NCBI GenBank assembly: GCA_003252395.1
Contig: QKEL01000008.1
Coordinates: 248,001-312,000 of the forward strand
Source: Spirochaetales bacterium
GTDB lineage: Bacteria > Spirochaetota > Spirochaetia > Treponematales > Treponemataceae
Direction: 5' to 3'
Length of the DNA: 64,000 bases
Shown here: positions 18,007 through 27,723 of the stretch, in pieces
How the letters are laid out: each line of letters opens with the position of its first letter
How positions within the stretch are numbered: position 1 is the stretch's first letter
Translations under genes and position numbers: made by a program
The notes under the pieces: model-generated
The model's database searches: none
What the model was told of the DNA's origin: nothing
The model's input: only the letters and a program-made list of their open reading frames with translations

Positions 18007-21000
18007 TGACGGACTCCTTCTTCTGCTTCGCGGCGGCCCGGGCTTCCAGGACCTTCTTGTAATCCACCGGGATAACCTTCACGAAATGGGCCTTCTGCTT
18101 GTTCCATCCGTCCAGGATGGCCGCGGCCACGTCGGAACCGGTGTAGGTTTTATGGTTGCTGATCAGGTCGGCGAGTTCGGCGTAATCTTCCGCCGAGGGG
18201 GTTTCCAGGAGGACGATCGCCTTGTTGCAGTTCGCCTCGAATTTCCCCTCGGGGTCGTACACGTACGCCACGCCGCCGGACATGCCCGCGGCGAAGTTGC
18301 GCCCCGTCGGCCCGAGGATTACCGCGCGGCCGCCGGTCATGTATTCGCAGCCGTGGTCGCCCACGCCCTCGATCACCACGCTGGCGCCGGAGTTGCGCAC
18401 GCAGAAGCGTTCCGCCGCGATGCCCCGGATATAGCCCTCGCCCGCGGTGGCGCCGTAGAAGGCCACGTTCCCGATAATCACGTTTTCGCTCGGCTTGAAG
18501 CTCACGTCCTTCGGGGGCGCGATGACGAGGCGGCCGCCGCACAGGCCCTTGCCCACGTAGTCGTTGGCGTCGCCGGTGAGGTTGAACTCCACGCCCCGGG
18601 CGAGCCAGGCGCCGAAGCTCTGTCCCGCGGTTCCGGTGAAGTTCACCGTGATGGAGCCTTCGGGAAGGCCCGCGTTGCCGGTCTTTTGCGCGATGGCGTT
18701 GCTGAGCATGGTACCCGTGGTGCGGTCGGTATTGATGATCTTCTCGCTCAAGGTTACCGGCTTATTCGATTCGATGGCGGCCCTGCACTTCTCGATGAGA
18801 GAGCGGTCCAGCACCGAGTCGAGCCCGTGGTCCTGCTTCATGGTGTTGTAATGGTCCACCTTGTCGTGCGGTTTGTACGCCGGCGCGAGCAGGGCGGAAA
18901 GGTCCACGCCGCGGCTCTTCCAAGTACGCACGGATTCGTCCTGCTCCAGGAGGTCAACCCGGCCGATGAGCTCGTTCCAGCTCCGCGCGCCGAGGCTCGC
19001 CATGATGGCGCGAAGGTCCTCCGCGACGAAGGTGAAATAGTTCACCACGTTGTCGGGGGAGCCCGCGAACCGGCCGCGGAGGCGCGGGTCCTGGGTCGCG
19101 ATGCCGACGGGGCAAGTATTGTTATGGCACTTGCGCATCATGATGCACCCGAGGGTAATAAGGGGAGCGGTTGAGAATCCGCACTCCTCGGCGCCCAGGA
19201 TCGCGGCGATGGCCACGTCGCGGCCGGTCTTGAGCTGGCCGTCGGTCTGGAGCACCACGCGGGAGCGGAGATCGTTCATCACGAGGGTTTGGTGGGTTTC
19301 GGCGATGCCGAGCTCCCAGGGGAGGCCCGCGTTCTTCACGCCCGTGAGGGGAGAGGCGCCGGTACCGCCGTCGTGGCCGGAAATGAGGATATGGTCCGCG
19401 TGGCCCTTGGATACGCCCGCGGCGATGGTGCCGACCCCGACCTCGGAAACGAGCTTCACGGAGATGCGCGCCTTGGGGTTGGAATTCTTCAGGTCGTAAA
19501 TGAGCTGGGCCAGGTCCTCGATAGAGTAGATATCGTGGTGCGGGGGCGGGCTAATGAGGCCCACGCCCGGGGTCGAGTATCTGGTCTTCGCGATGTAGTC
19601 GTCGACCTTGTGGCCGGGAAGCTCGCCGCCCTCGCCGGGCTTCGCGCCCTGCGCCATCTTGATCTGGATCTCGTCGGAGTTCGCCAGGTACTCGATGGTC
19701 ACGCCGAAACGGCCGGACGCGACTTGCTTGATCGCCGAGCGGCGGCTATCGCCGTTGGGCTCGAGCTTGAAGCGCGCCGGGTCCTCGCCGCCCTCGCCGG
19801 TATTCGACTTGCCGCCGAGGCGGTTCATCGCGATGGCGAGGGTTTGGTGGGCCTCGAGGGAAATGGAGCCGTAGCTCATGGCGCCGGTGACGAAGCGCTT
19901 GACGATCTCGGAAACGGGCTCCACTTCATCGAGGGGGACCGGGGTAATCGCCTTTCCGTCGGCGGTCTTGCCGTCGCGGAACTTGAGAAGGCCGCGAATG
20001 GTCGCCTGTTCGGTCGAACGGGCGTTTTGGCGGCTCGAGAAGGCGTCCCAGGCCTTGCGGTCCTTATTGCGGCAGGCGACCTGCAGGTTCGCGATGGATT
20101 CGGGGTCCCACATGTGCTTTTCGCCGCCGAAGCGGACGTGGTAATCGCCGGAGCTGCGGTATTCGTCGAAGGGGTTCTCTTCCCGCGCCGGGTACGCGTC
20201 GCTATAGCGGGCCGCGATTTCCTGGGCGATCTCGGCGAAGCCCGCGCCCCCGATGCGGCTCGCGGTGCCGGTAAAGCAGCGGTCCACCACCTCGTCGGCA
20301 AGCCCGACGGCCTCGAAAATCTGGGCGGCCTTGTAGGATTCGAGGGTCGAAATGCCCATCTTGCCGAATACCTTGCGCATGCCCTTCTCGACGGCCTTGA
20401 TATAGTTGTAAACGATGTCTTCCTGGGTGTAGGACTTGGAGAAGCTGCCGTCCGCCTGGAGCATCCACATGGCCTCGAAGGCGAGATAAGGATTCACCGC
20501 GTCGGCGCCGTAGCCGAAGAGCATGCAGAAATGGTGCACTTCCCGGGGTTCGGCCGCCTCGAGCACGAGGCCGATCTGGGTTCTCTTTTCGCCGCGCACG
20601 AGATACTGGTGAACCGCGCCGATCGCCAAGAGGGACGGAATGGGAGCCCTCTCGGGAGAGGAAGAGCGGTCGGAGAGGATGGCGATCTGGTATCCCTGCG
20701 CGATGGCGTCCTCGGCCTCTTTCTCGATCCGTCCCAGCGCTTCCACGAGGGCCTTTTCTCCCTTCGCGACTTCCCAGGTAATGTCGATGACCTTGGACTT
20801 CCAGCCCCGGGTATTGATTTCCTTGAGCGCGGCGAGCTCGACGTTGTTCATGACCGGGTGCTTGAGCCTGAGGCGGTGGCAATGGGCCTCGCCGGGCTCC
20901 AGGAGGTTCTGCTCCGGTCCGATGAAGGACTCGAGGCTCATGATGATGTCCTCGCGGATCGAGTCGATCGGCGGGTTCGTCACCTGGGCGAACAGCTGCT

Positions 21001-22582
21001 TGAAATAGTCGAACATGAGCTTGGGTCTTGTCGAGAGCACCGCGAGGGGCGTGTCGTTGCCCATGGAGCCCAGGGCTTCCTGCGAGGTTTCCACCATCGG
21101 CTTGAGGAGCATGGAAAGGGTTTCCAGGGTATAGCCGTTCGCGCGCAGCTCCTTCTTGAGGGCGTCGAGGTCCACCGAGGGAGCGTGCGCCGGGGAGTTC
21201 GCCTTGGCGGCGGGCAGGGTATCGAAGCGGATCACCTGATTGTCGAGCCAGGCCTTGTAGGGCTTGGAGGAAGCGATCTTTTCCTTTATTTCCTCGTCGT
21301 TGACGATGCGGCCTTCCTTGAAGTCAACGAGGAACATCTTTCCGGGCTGAAGCCGGGTCTTCTTAACGATCTTTTTGGGATCGATGGGAAGGACGCCCAC
21401 CTCGCTCGCCATGAGGACCGTGTCGTCGTCGGTAATGTAGATGCGGCTGGGGCGAAGGCCGTTCCGGTCCAGCACCGCGCCGATATAGGTTCCGTCGGTA
21501 AAGGAGATGGAGGCGGGACCGTCCCAGGGCTCCATCATGGAACTCGCGTACTCATAGAAGGCTTTCTTCGAGGCGCTCATGCTCTGATGGTTTTCCCACG
21601 CCTCGGGAATCATCATCATGACCGATTCGGGAAGGCTCCGGCCGCCCATGAGGAGGGTTTCCAGGGCGTTGTCGAAGGCGCCCGAGTCCGAAAGGTCCGG
21701 CTCGATGACCGGGAAGGCGCGTTTCAGCTCGTCGCCGAACAGCTCGCTCTTCAACGTGCCCTGGCGCGAGAGCATCTTGTTCTTGTTGCCGCGCAGGGTA
21801 TTGATCTCGCCGTTGTGGGCCATGAAGCGCAGGGGCTGCGCGCGGTCCCAGGACGGGAAGGTATTGGTGGAGAACCGGGAATGCACCATGGCGAGATGCG
21901 AGGTATAATCCGGGTCGGTAAGATCGGGGTAATAGTCGAACAGCTGCTCCGGCGCCAGCATGCCCTTGTAGACCATGACGCGGCAGGAAAGGCTCGCCAC
22001 GTAAAAGTGGGAATCCTTGTCATGCGCCTTGCCGCGAAGGGCGTGGGTGGCTTCCTTGCGAATCACGAAGAGCTTGCGGTCGAAGGCTTCGGGCGACAAT
22101 CCCGACGAGCCGACGCCGACGAAGAGCATTTCCATGGCCGGCTCGCTCGCCCGGGCGGTGGGCCCGAGGTTCGCGCTATTCGTGGGAACCACGCGCCACC
22201 CCAGCAGCTTTTGCCCCGCGGCGAGAACGGTTTTTTCCACCGTAGCCTTGCACGCGGCTCGATCAGCCGCGTTTTGGGGAAGGAATACGATACCCGCCGC
22301 GAAGGAACCTTCCGCCGGGAGGGTTAGTCCCGCGTCGCGTTTGGCCACTTTCGCGAGGAATTCGTACGGAAGCGCGGTGAGCATGCCTGCACCGTCGCCC
22401 GTATTTACTTCGGCCCCGCGAGCCCCGCGATGGTCCATGCGGCACAATATATGGCCTGCATCTTCTATTATGGAATGATTCCGCTTTCCCTTGATATTGG
22501 CGATGAATCCGACGCCGCAGTTTTCTTTCTCATTCGCCGGATCATACAGCCCGTATCGACCGGGACGTTTCACAAAAGGCAT
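17999..22582 (-). CDS. gltB: Glutamate synthase large subunit
   Basis: This 1527-residue alpha subunit converts glutamine and 2-oxoglutarate to two glutamates. The N-terminal amidotransferase domain has the nucleophile at Cys22 (CGVGFIA), exposed after removal of a short propeptide. A central domain and the FMN-binding synthase barrel follow, with the 3Fe-4S cysteines in [15 protein letters not shown]. The C-terminal beta-helix domain carries GGRLVI and [11 protein letters not shown] repeats. The start at 22582 is set by GAGGAG upstream and by the propeptide length; an in-frame extension to 22750 would cross repeat-rich leader DNA and has no homology. It forms an operon with gltD. Confidence 0.98.
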
Positions 22583-22602
22583 CTTTGTCTCCTCGACATG
22601 GA

Positions 22603-22659
22603 CTACAGTTAAAGTACAGTTCATGCAGTCTAGCTTCACCGTACTACAGTACCTAGACT
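22603..22659 (-). promoter_or_regulatory. Repeat-rich leader/operator region of gltB
   Basis: Four near-copies of a TACAGT-like heptamer occur at 22603-22609, 22614-22620, 22623-22629 and 22644-22650. Superimposed is a nested inverted repeat: AGTCTAG (22627-22633) with CTAGACT (22653-22659), and inside it GTACT (22641-22645) with AGTAC (22648-22652). The stretch lies 20-77 bases before the gltB start, so it could be an operator array or an RNA hairpin in the leader. Confidence 0.5.
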
Positions 22660-22725
22660 TTGTACGAAACTGTCCCTTTTGTCCAGTATCCGAGGGGAGC
22701 TTTTCGGTCTTTTCATGAATATTTA

Positions 22726-22769
22726 TGCAAGAAACGCGATATTCCTGCATGAATATCGCATTTCGTGCA
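22726..22769. repeat. Large imperfect inverted repeat between gltB and the AraC-like gene
   Basis: Two 19-base arms (22726-22744 and 22751-22769) match at 17 of 19 positions around the 6-base loop CTGCAT. Each arm has the pattern TGCA, GAAA, CGATATTC. A further partial copy (CATGAATAT, 22714-22722) sits to the left. It lacks a clean T-run on either side, so a simple terminator is less likely than a protein-binding site or a structured RNA. Confidence 0.6.
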
Positions 22770-22786
22770 AAAAAGAACGAATTTGT

Positions 22787-23704
22787 TTACAAGCGCTTCA
22801 CCGGCCGCGCCTCAATATACCCGCGCCAACCCTCCGGAGCGAGTTGAAAGCGGGGCGCCGCTTCCGGATCCCAATCCCAACCGTAGGGCTTTGGGTCAAA
22901 TCGGTCGACCTTTTCCATAACCCGCGTTACCTCAATCTCGAAGGCGGCGTCGTCGTAGGGTTCGCCCTGAAAGACCATCATAGTCGCCGGGGGAAGGTCA
23001 ATCACCTCGAAGCCCGGGGGAACCTCGCCGGTATATGAAACGGGCAGCTCGACGCCCAAGACGTAGCGAGACGTATCCGCGCGTCTCAGATTCCGGGGGA
23101 GCCAGAAGCCCGCCGGCTCGTAGAGCGCCTCTTTGACGCTGGTCAATATGCCCCAAATATCGCAGCCGACCTCGTCGCAGTACGCGAAGTACTCTTCCGC
23201 GCGGACACCGCGCTTCAGCATTAGCTTCCGAGCCGGGCGCTCGATAACCTGCGTGAAAATTGCCATAATCCCGTTCGCGTTTTTCTCTTCCATACTCCTA
23301 TCTCCTTGCGCGTAGCCATGTCGGGGAGACACCGGATACGGCATAAAAAGCCGGATCGGTACGGGTTTCTGCCGGTACGCCGACGGCGCCAAGCCGAATT
23401 CCCGCGAGAAGGAGCGGGTGAAGCCCTCATGGGACCCGAAGGTAAAGTCGAGGGCTATGTCGAGCACCCGCGACGAACCGTCGCGGAGCTCTAAGGCCGC
23501 CTTGGAAAGGCGCAGCGACCGGATATATTCAAAAAGGGCCTTTCCGGTTAGCTCCTTGAATATTCGCTGCGCGTGCCAGGGCGAATACCTCGCCTCCGAA
23601 GCGATATCCGATAGGGTTATGGGTTCATTCAGGCGCGCGTCTATATACTCCTGAATTCTCCTGACCGCCTCGATTTTCGCGCTTTCGGTTTCATCCCGCG
23701 TCAC
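22787..23704 (-). CDS. AraC-type regulator with GyrI-like effector domain
   Basis: This 305-residue protein has two AraC helix-turn-helix motifs at the N terminus (about 10-115: LSDIASEARYSPWHAQRIFKE and VLDIALDFTFGSHEGFTRSFSREFG). A C-terminal GyrI-like small-molecule domain follows (about 145-303). This domain order matches Rob/SoxS-like multidrug regulators fused to an effector domain. It probably senses a hydrophobic or cationic compound; the target genes are unknown. The start is a GTG preceded by a G-run (GGGGGGG). It lies upstream of gltB in the same direction, separated by a repeat-rich 204-base gap. Confidence 0.88.
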   Translation of the reverse strand: MTRDETESAKIEAVRRIQEYIDARLNEPITLSDIASEARYSPWHAQRIFKELTGKALFEYIRSLRLSKAALELRDGSSRVLDIALDFTFGSHEGFTRSFSREFGLAPSAYRQKPVPIRLFMPYPVSPRHGYAQGDRSMEEKNANGIMAIFTQVIERPARKLMLKRGVRAEEYFAYCDEVGCDIWGILTSVKEALYEPAGFWLPRNLRRADTSRYVLGVELPVSYTGEVPPGFEVIDLPPATMMVFQGEPYDDAAFEIEVTRVMEKVDRFDPKPYGWDWDPEAAPRFQLAPEGWRGYIEARPVKRL

Positions 23705-23793
23705 TTCCCGTTTCCCCCCCTGTCAAGAAGAAGCATAGCCGGGAAAGAAGCGCGGGCGCTTGACTTTCCGTGCGAATCGCATAGCGAGTCCGG

Positions 23794-24501
23794 TTACCGT
23801 TCCCTGATCGGCTCGTCGAAAATGAACCCGCCGAGCAGGCCTTCCCGCACGAGATAAAAGGAGGGAACCGGCTCGGTGGACGTGGCGTCGAGCTCGATAA
23901 CCGCGAAACTCGGCTCGCTCTTTCCCCGGGGCCGCGCGGGACTCCCGGGATTCAACGCGAGGATATGGGTGAAGGTTTCGGCGAAGGGAATGTGGGTATG
24001 GCCGAAGACCGCGATGTCGCACTTCATGGCGTGGGCGGAGTCGACGAGCATCTCGAGGCTCACGTCAACGGAATAGCGGTGCCCGTGGGTCAGCAGGACG
24101 GAGTATCCCGACGCGTGGACGATCTGGCGCGAGGGCACCACGAGGGTACAGCCGGGGGCTTCCCGGGGATATTCGGGATCGCCCGAGGCGCCGAGGCGCA
24201 CGCGGTACTGGTCCCCGTCGCCGTTGCCCGAAACGAAGGCGACCACGGGAGGGAGGGCATCCTTCAGGCGGTCCGAATCGTGGGCGTTCTCGACATATTC
24301 GACCAGGTCCCACATGCCGTCTCCGGCGAACAGCAACGCGTCGCACCGTGGCCCGTATTCCCGGACTATCGCCTCGAAGACCGGATAATGGCCGTGGGTA
24401 TCGGATACCACGAGGATTCGGGAAGAATCGGTCTCGGCCAGGGCGGTGACGCTCTCGGCCGAGCCGAGGAGGCCGGATTCCTGCTGTATCAGGGTGTTCA
24501 T
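23794..24501 (-). CDS. YfcE/MJ0936-type metallophosphoesterase
   Basis: This 235-residue protein has the calcineurin-like phosphoesterase metal motifs in order: VVSDTHGH, LLFAGDGMWD, FVSGNGDGD, LLTHGHRY and VFGHTHIPF. YfcE-type enzymes are small cytoplasmic phosphodiesterases whose natural substrates are unknown. An extra N-terminal segment of about 28 residues precedes the fold. The ATG overlaps the stop of the upstream lipoprotein gene by 4 bases (ATGA) and has GGGGGGAG in front, so the two form an operon. NPGSPARPRG near the end is typical of the family. Confidence 0.9.
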   Translation of the reverse strand: MNTLIQQESGLLGSAESVTALAETDSSRILVVSDTHGHYPVFEAIVREYGPRCDALLFAGDGMWDLVEYVENAHDSDRLKDALPPVVAFVSGNGDGDQYRVRLGASGDPEYPREAPGCTLVVPSRQIVHASGYSVLLTHGHRYSVDVSLEMLVDSAHAMKCDIAVFGHTHIPFAETFTHILALNPGSPARPRGKSEPSFAVIELDATSTEPVPSFYLVREGLLGGFIFDEPIRER

Positions 24502-25256
24502 TGGTTCTCCCCCCCGCCGAGGTCGATCACGAGATGGTTTCGCGAGCGAAGTCCCGTATCGGCGTCCAGATAGGGCGCAATGACCCAGTCGCGGCCGGCG
24601 ACGGGATCGCGTAAATCCTTGCGGGCGGCCTGCAGGGCGGAATCGAACCGGGTTAGGGGCGACTGATCGGCGCCCTGCTCGGCAAAGAGGGCCGCCACGG
24701 CGAGGAGCGTCGAGAGCTCCGTATCGGAAACGAAAGCCGAGCTGGACGCGTTCTCGTCGGCGAGGAGCCCCGAGGCGGCGGGGATATCGATCACGAGGTC
24801 GGAGACCGCTTCGACGGAGAGCACCTCGTCCGCGGGGAAGACCGAGACGATCGTGACGTCCGGGCGGGACGCGCGAAGGCGCTCAAGGCCCCTGACGGTC
24901 CGTTCGGGCGCGCCCAGGGCGATTACGACGGAGAGCCGTTCCTCCGAGGCCGCCGCGTCGAGGGTTTTCGGGTAAAAAAGCATGCCGCCCTCTTCCACGA
25001 GACCGTATTCGGTTTCGAGCCCCCCAAACACGGGGCGAGAGCCGTAGCCCGCGCCCGCGTACACGGCGACGCGCCGCCCGTCCTGCGCGTGCCGCGGCGT
25101 TTTTTTCGCCGGCGCCGCGGCCTTTTCGGGAACGCCCGCGTTGGCGGCCGCGGCGGGAGGCAATCGGATCGCGTCACAGGCCGACGGGAGGATCGTTAGG
25201 AGTCCCGCGGCGAAAAGCCATACGGCAAAAGGAACCTGGTTTTTCATCTTTGTCAT
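24498..25256 (-). CDS. Predicted lipoprotein of unknown function
   Basis: This 252-residue protein has a signal peptide ending in the lipobox LPSAC, with the lipidated cysteine at residue 27. The mature part starts with an Ala/Pro-rich stretch. It then shows alternating strands and helices (RRVAVYAGAGYGS, LSVVIALGAPERTVRGLERL, VTIVSVFPADEV, LVIDIPAASG) resembling half of a periplasmic binding protein fold. I do not recognise a family. The start at 25256 is chosen for AAGGAA 8 bases upstream. It is translationally coupled to the phosphoesterase. Confidence 0.7.
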   Translation of the reverse strand: MTKMKNQVPFAVWLFAAGLLTILPSACDAIRLPPAAAANAGVPEKAAAPAKKTPRHAQDGRRVAVYAGAGYGSRPVFGGLETEYGLVEEGGMLFYPKTLDAAASEERLSVVIALGAPERTVRGLERLRASRPDVTIVSVFPADEVLSVEAVSDLVIDIPAASGLLADENASSSAFVSDTELSTLLAVAALFAEQGADQSPLTRFDSALQAARKDLRDPVAGRDWVIAPYLDADTGLRSRNHLVIDLGGGENQ

Positions 25257-25276
25257 AGTAACGGTTCCTTGAATCA

Positions 25277-25311
25277 TTGAAAAGTCGCCCGTTCTCTGTT
25301 ATGTTAGGAAA
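25277..25311 (+). promoter_or_regulatory. Predicted leaderless promoter of the Na/phosphate transporter gene
   Basis: The -35 TTGAAA (25277-25282) and -10 TATGTT (25300-25305) are spaced 17 bases apart. Six bases (AGGAAA) then precede the ATG at 25312. The AGGA is too close to the start to act as a normal Shine-Dalgarno. Confidence 0.5.
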
Positions 25312-26973
25312 ATGGTAATCGTCTCCATTATATTCGAGATAATTGGCGCCCTGGGACTTCTCCTTTACGGCATGAAGCTCATGAGCGACGGCATTCAGAA
25401 AAGCGCCGGCGAAAGCCTGCACCGCATTCTGAATTTCATGACCGGGAACCGAGTTGCCGCCGTGCTCACCGGAATGGGGATCACCGCGATCATCCAGTCT
25501 TCCAGCGCGACCACGGTCATGACCGTATCCTTCGTGAACGCGGGCCTTTTAACCCTGACCCAGTCCATCGGGGTCATCTTCGGCGCGAACATCGGAACGA
25601 CGATTACCGCCTGGATCGTCTCCCTCGTCGGCTTCAAGTTCAAGCTGGCTATCGTAGCCGTGCCCGTGTTCGGCATCGGCTATTTTTTAACCTTCTTCAG
25701 AAGCCTTAAAAAGGAGGGCCTAGGCGAGGCCCTGATGGGGTTCGGCCTCCTCTTCCTGGGGCTGGAACTGTTGGCCAAGGCCATACCCACCGTCAGCGCG
25801 GACCAGGTTAGCTTCGTCGCCTTCTTCGCGGACAAGGGCTTTTTGGGACTGATCGTCGGCGTATTCGCGGGCATGCTGCTCACCATGCTCATCCATTCGT
25901 CCAGCGCCTCCACCGCCATCATTCTTACCATGAGCCACAACGGGCTCCTTACCTGGGAATTCGCCGCCGCCATGGTGCTCGGAAGCAATATCGGCACCAC
26001 CATAGACGCGGTACTCGCGGCAATCGGCACGAAGCTCAATGCCCGAAGGGCCGCGGCCGTTCACGTCCTGTTCAACGTTGCGGGCACGATTCTCGCCATG
26101 ATCTTCTTCAAGCCCTTCCTTCACCTGGTTGAGTTTATCGTTCCCGGCGACATTACCCCCGAAACGATTACCACGGACCTGGCCATGCTCCACACCGTGT
26201 TCAATACGGTTAACACGATCATCTTCCTTCCCTTCGTGAACCAGGTAGCCCGGCTCGTGGAGACCATTATCAAGCCCGGCGCCCACGAACCCCCGCCCGC
26301 CTACAAGCTCGACTTCGCCCTCGGCGGCATGAAGGAGAACGCGGAATCCTTCGTTTTCAGGGCCGAGCGGGAAATTATCGTGATGTCCGAGCTGGTGCGC
26401 CACATGTTCGGGTCCCTGGGCAAACTGCTCGACGGCAACTCGGGAGAGAGCGACCCGGTCCTGGTGGAAGACCTTTCCCACAACGAAACCTTCGCCGACC
26501 AGATGCAGGAAGAACTGTCGGGCTACCTAGTCAAGACCTCCCAGCTCGCGCTTTCGGACAAGGCGAAAGCCAACGTGCGCCGCATGCTCCAAATCGTGGA
26601 CGACCTGGAAAGCGTGACGGACAACATCTACTCCATTGCCCTGCTTTTGGTGCGCCAGCGCGAGAAAAAGATGGCGATCAAGGGAGAGGATATGGACCGC
26701 CTGAAGCCCTACTTCGAACTGGTCGGCAAATTCCTTGAATACGTGCACGAACACCTGAACTCCCCGCTCAACGCGACCCAGCTGGAAAACGCGGCGCTAA
26801 TGGAAGAGCAGATCGATCTATTTAGGAAGAATCTCAAGAAGATCGCCAGAAAACGCCTGGAAGAGGGCGCGGACGTCAAGGCGGAACTTCTGTATATCGA
26901 CATCGTGCGGAACGTGGAGAAGATCGGCGACCACGCGTTCTCGGTTTCCGAGAGCCTGGCCGGAATGGAATAA
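25312..26973 (+). CDS. Na/Pi cotransporter family protein with PhoU-like domain
   Basis: This 553-residue protein has an N-terminal membrane part (residues 1-330) with the duplicated Na/Pi signature: GITAIIQSSSATTVMTVSFV with GANIGTTITAW, repeated as MLIHSSSASTAIILTM with GSNIGTTIDAV. The QSSS and GTT motifs line the transport path. The C-terminal part (about 340-553) is a PhoU-like helical domain thought to control uptake. It imports inorganic phosphate with sodium. It is transcribed divergently from the lipoprotein operon and ends at a bidirectional terminator. Confidence 0.94.
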   Translation: MVIVSIIFEIIGALGLLLYGMKLMSDGIQKSAGESLHRILNFMTGNRVAAVLTGMGITAIIQSSSATTVMTVSFVNAGLLTLTQSIGVIFGANIGTTITAWIVSLVGFKFKLAIVAVPVFGIGYFLTFFRSLKKEGLGEALMGFGLLFLGLELLAKAIPTVSADQVSFVAFFADKGFLGLIVGVFAGMLLTMLIHSSSASTAIILTMSHNGLLTWEFAAAMVLGSNIGTTIDAVLAAIGTKLNARRAAAVHVLFNVAGTILAMIFFKPFLHLVEFIVPGDITPETITTDLAMLHTVFNTVNTIIFLPFVNQVARLVETIIKPGAHEPPPAYKLDFALGGMKENAESFVFRAEREIIVMSELVRHMFGSLGKLLDGNSGESDPVLVEDLSHNETFADQMQEELSGYLVKTSQLALSDKAKANVRRMLQIVDDLESVTDNIYSIALLLVRQREKKMAIKGEDMDRLKPYFELVGKFLEYVHEHLNSPLNATQLENAALMEEQIDLFRKNLKKIARKRLEEGADVKAELLYIDIVRNVEKIGDHAFSVSESLAGME

Positions 26974-26999
26974 GCCGCTCTCGTTTCGCCGTAACGCGC

Positions 27000-27032
27000 A
27001 AAAAAGCCTGTCCGTGGGGACAGGCTTTTTTT
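27000..27032. terminator. Bidirectional terminator
   Basis: A perfect 8-base-pair stem (27006-27013 with 27018-27025) closes a GTGG loop, with A6 before and T7 after. It serves the transporter on the plus strand and the MBL hydrolase on the minus strand, whose stop codon (27031-27033) lies inside the T-run. Confidence 0.9.
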
Positions 27033-27669
27033 ATAGCGAGTACCCGCCGCGCTCGGTTCCCACGGTGGTGGGCTTGCCGTGCCCGGGATACACCCGGGTA
27101 TCAGGGGGAAGGGATAGAAGGCGCTGAAGGCTCTCGGCCAGCCGCATGTCGCTTCCGCCGGGGCCGTCCGTTCGCCCGTAGCCGGAGCGGAACAGGGTGT
27201 CCCCCGACACGAGAACGCCCTCTTCCTGGCGGTAGAGGCATATCGAGCCAGGACTGTGGCCGGGGGTATGCAATACGGTCCAGCCGTAAAGCGCGTCCCC
27301 TTCGGCGAGAAAGCCCGTTGGGGATGGGAGGTCGGGACGGTCAGAATCGATCGCGTCGCCCGCGCCGAGGGACTCGAAGAAGCGGGCATGCCGATCGACG
27401 GCGCCGCTTCCGAGCCAGGACGCGTCATCCCGGTGAATGAGTATCTCCGCCCGGGGCCAGCATTCGGCGAGGGCGGCCAGGGCGCCCAGATGGTCCCAAT
27501 GGCCGTGGGTAAGGACGAGGGCCGCGGGAACGAGGCCTTCCTTCTGAACATATGCTATAATCAAAGCGGGATCGCCGCCCGGATCCACGACGAGGCAGCG
27601 CCCCGGATCGGCGGGCAGGATGAGCGTGTTGACCGAAAGCGGTCCGGTAACGAATACGACGGGTTCCAT
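27031..27669 (-). CDS. MBL-fold hydrolase, glyoxalase II-like
   Basis: This 212-residue metallo-beta-lactamase-fold enzyme has the full metal ligand set: LTHGHWDHLGA, the histidine in HTPGHSPG, the aspartate in VSGDTLF and the final histidine in YPGHGKPT. Such short GloB-like proteins hydrolyse thioesters such as S-lactoylglutathione analogues, or act as persulfide dioxygenases; the substrate cannot be told here. The start at 27669 (MEPVVFV) is chosen because a TTGGAC-N18-TACTAT promoter ends 6 bases before it and the family fold begins there. Confidence 0.9.
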   Translation of the reverse strand: MEPVVFVTGPLSVNTLILPADPGRCLVVDPGGDPALIIAYVQKEGLVPAALVLTHGHWDHLGALAALAECWPRAEILIHRDDASWLGSGAVDRHARFFESLGAGDAIDSDRPDLPSPTGFLAEGDALYGWTVLHTPGHSPGSICLYRQEEGVLVSGDTLFRSGYGRTDGPGGSDMRLAESLQRLLSLPPDTRVYPGHGKPTTVGTERGGYSL

Positions 27670-27705
27670 GGCTTCATAGTAGCTCAATGGCCAGGGAATG
27701 TCCAA
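27670..27705 (-). promoter_or_regulatory. Predicted leaderless promoter of the MBL hydrolase
   Basis: The minus-strand -35 TTGGAC (27700-27705) and -10 TACTAT (27676-27681) are 18 bases apart. Six bases separate the -10 from the ATG. No Shine-Dalgarno is present. Confidence 0.5.
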
Positions 27706-27723
27706 GTATCGATAGGAGCGAAC

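Noticed and set aside
19289..22327. 1012-codon plus-strand frame inside gltB
   Set aside because: It is antisense to a clearly conserved enzyme; composition is that of a codon shadow (Gly/Arg/His-rich).
22583..22700. Known glutamine riboswitch class in the gltB leader
   Set aside because: The nested hairpin does not match the glnA/downstream-peptide consensus I know; called only as a repeat-rich leader.
22583..22750. 56-residue N-terminal extension of gltB
   Set aside because: GAGGAG lies directly before 22582, and the residues before it match no glutamate synthase; the stretch is regulatory DNA.
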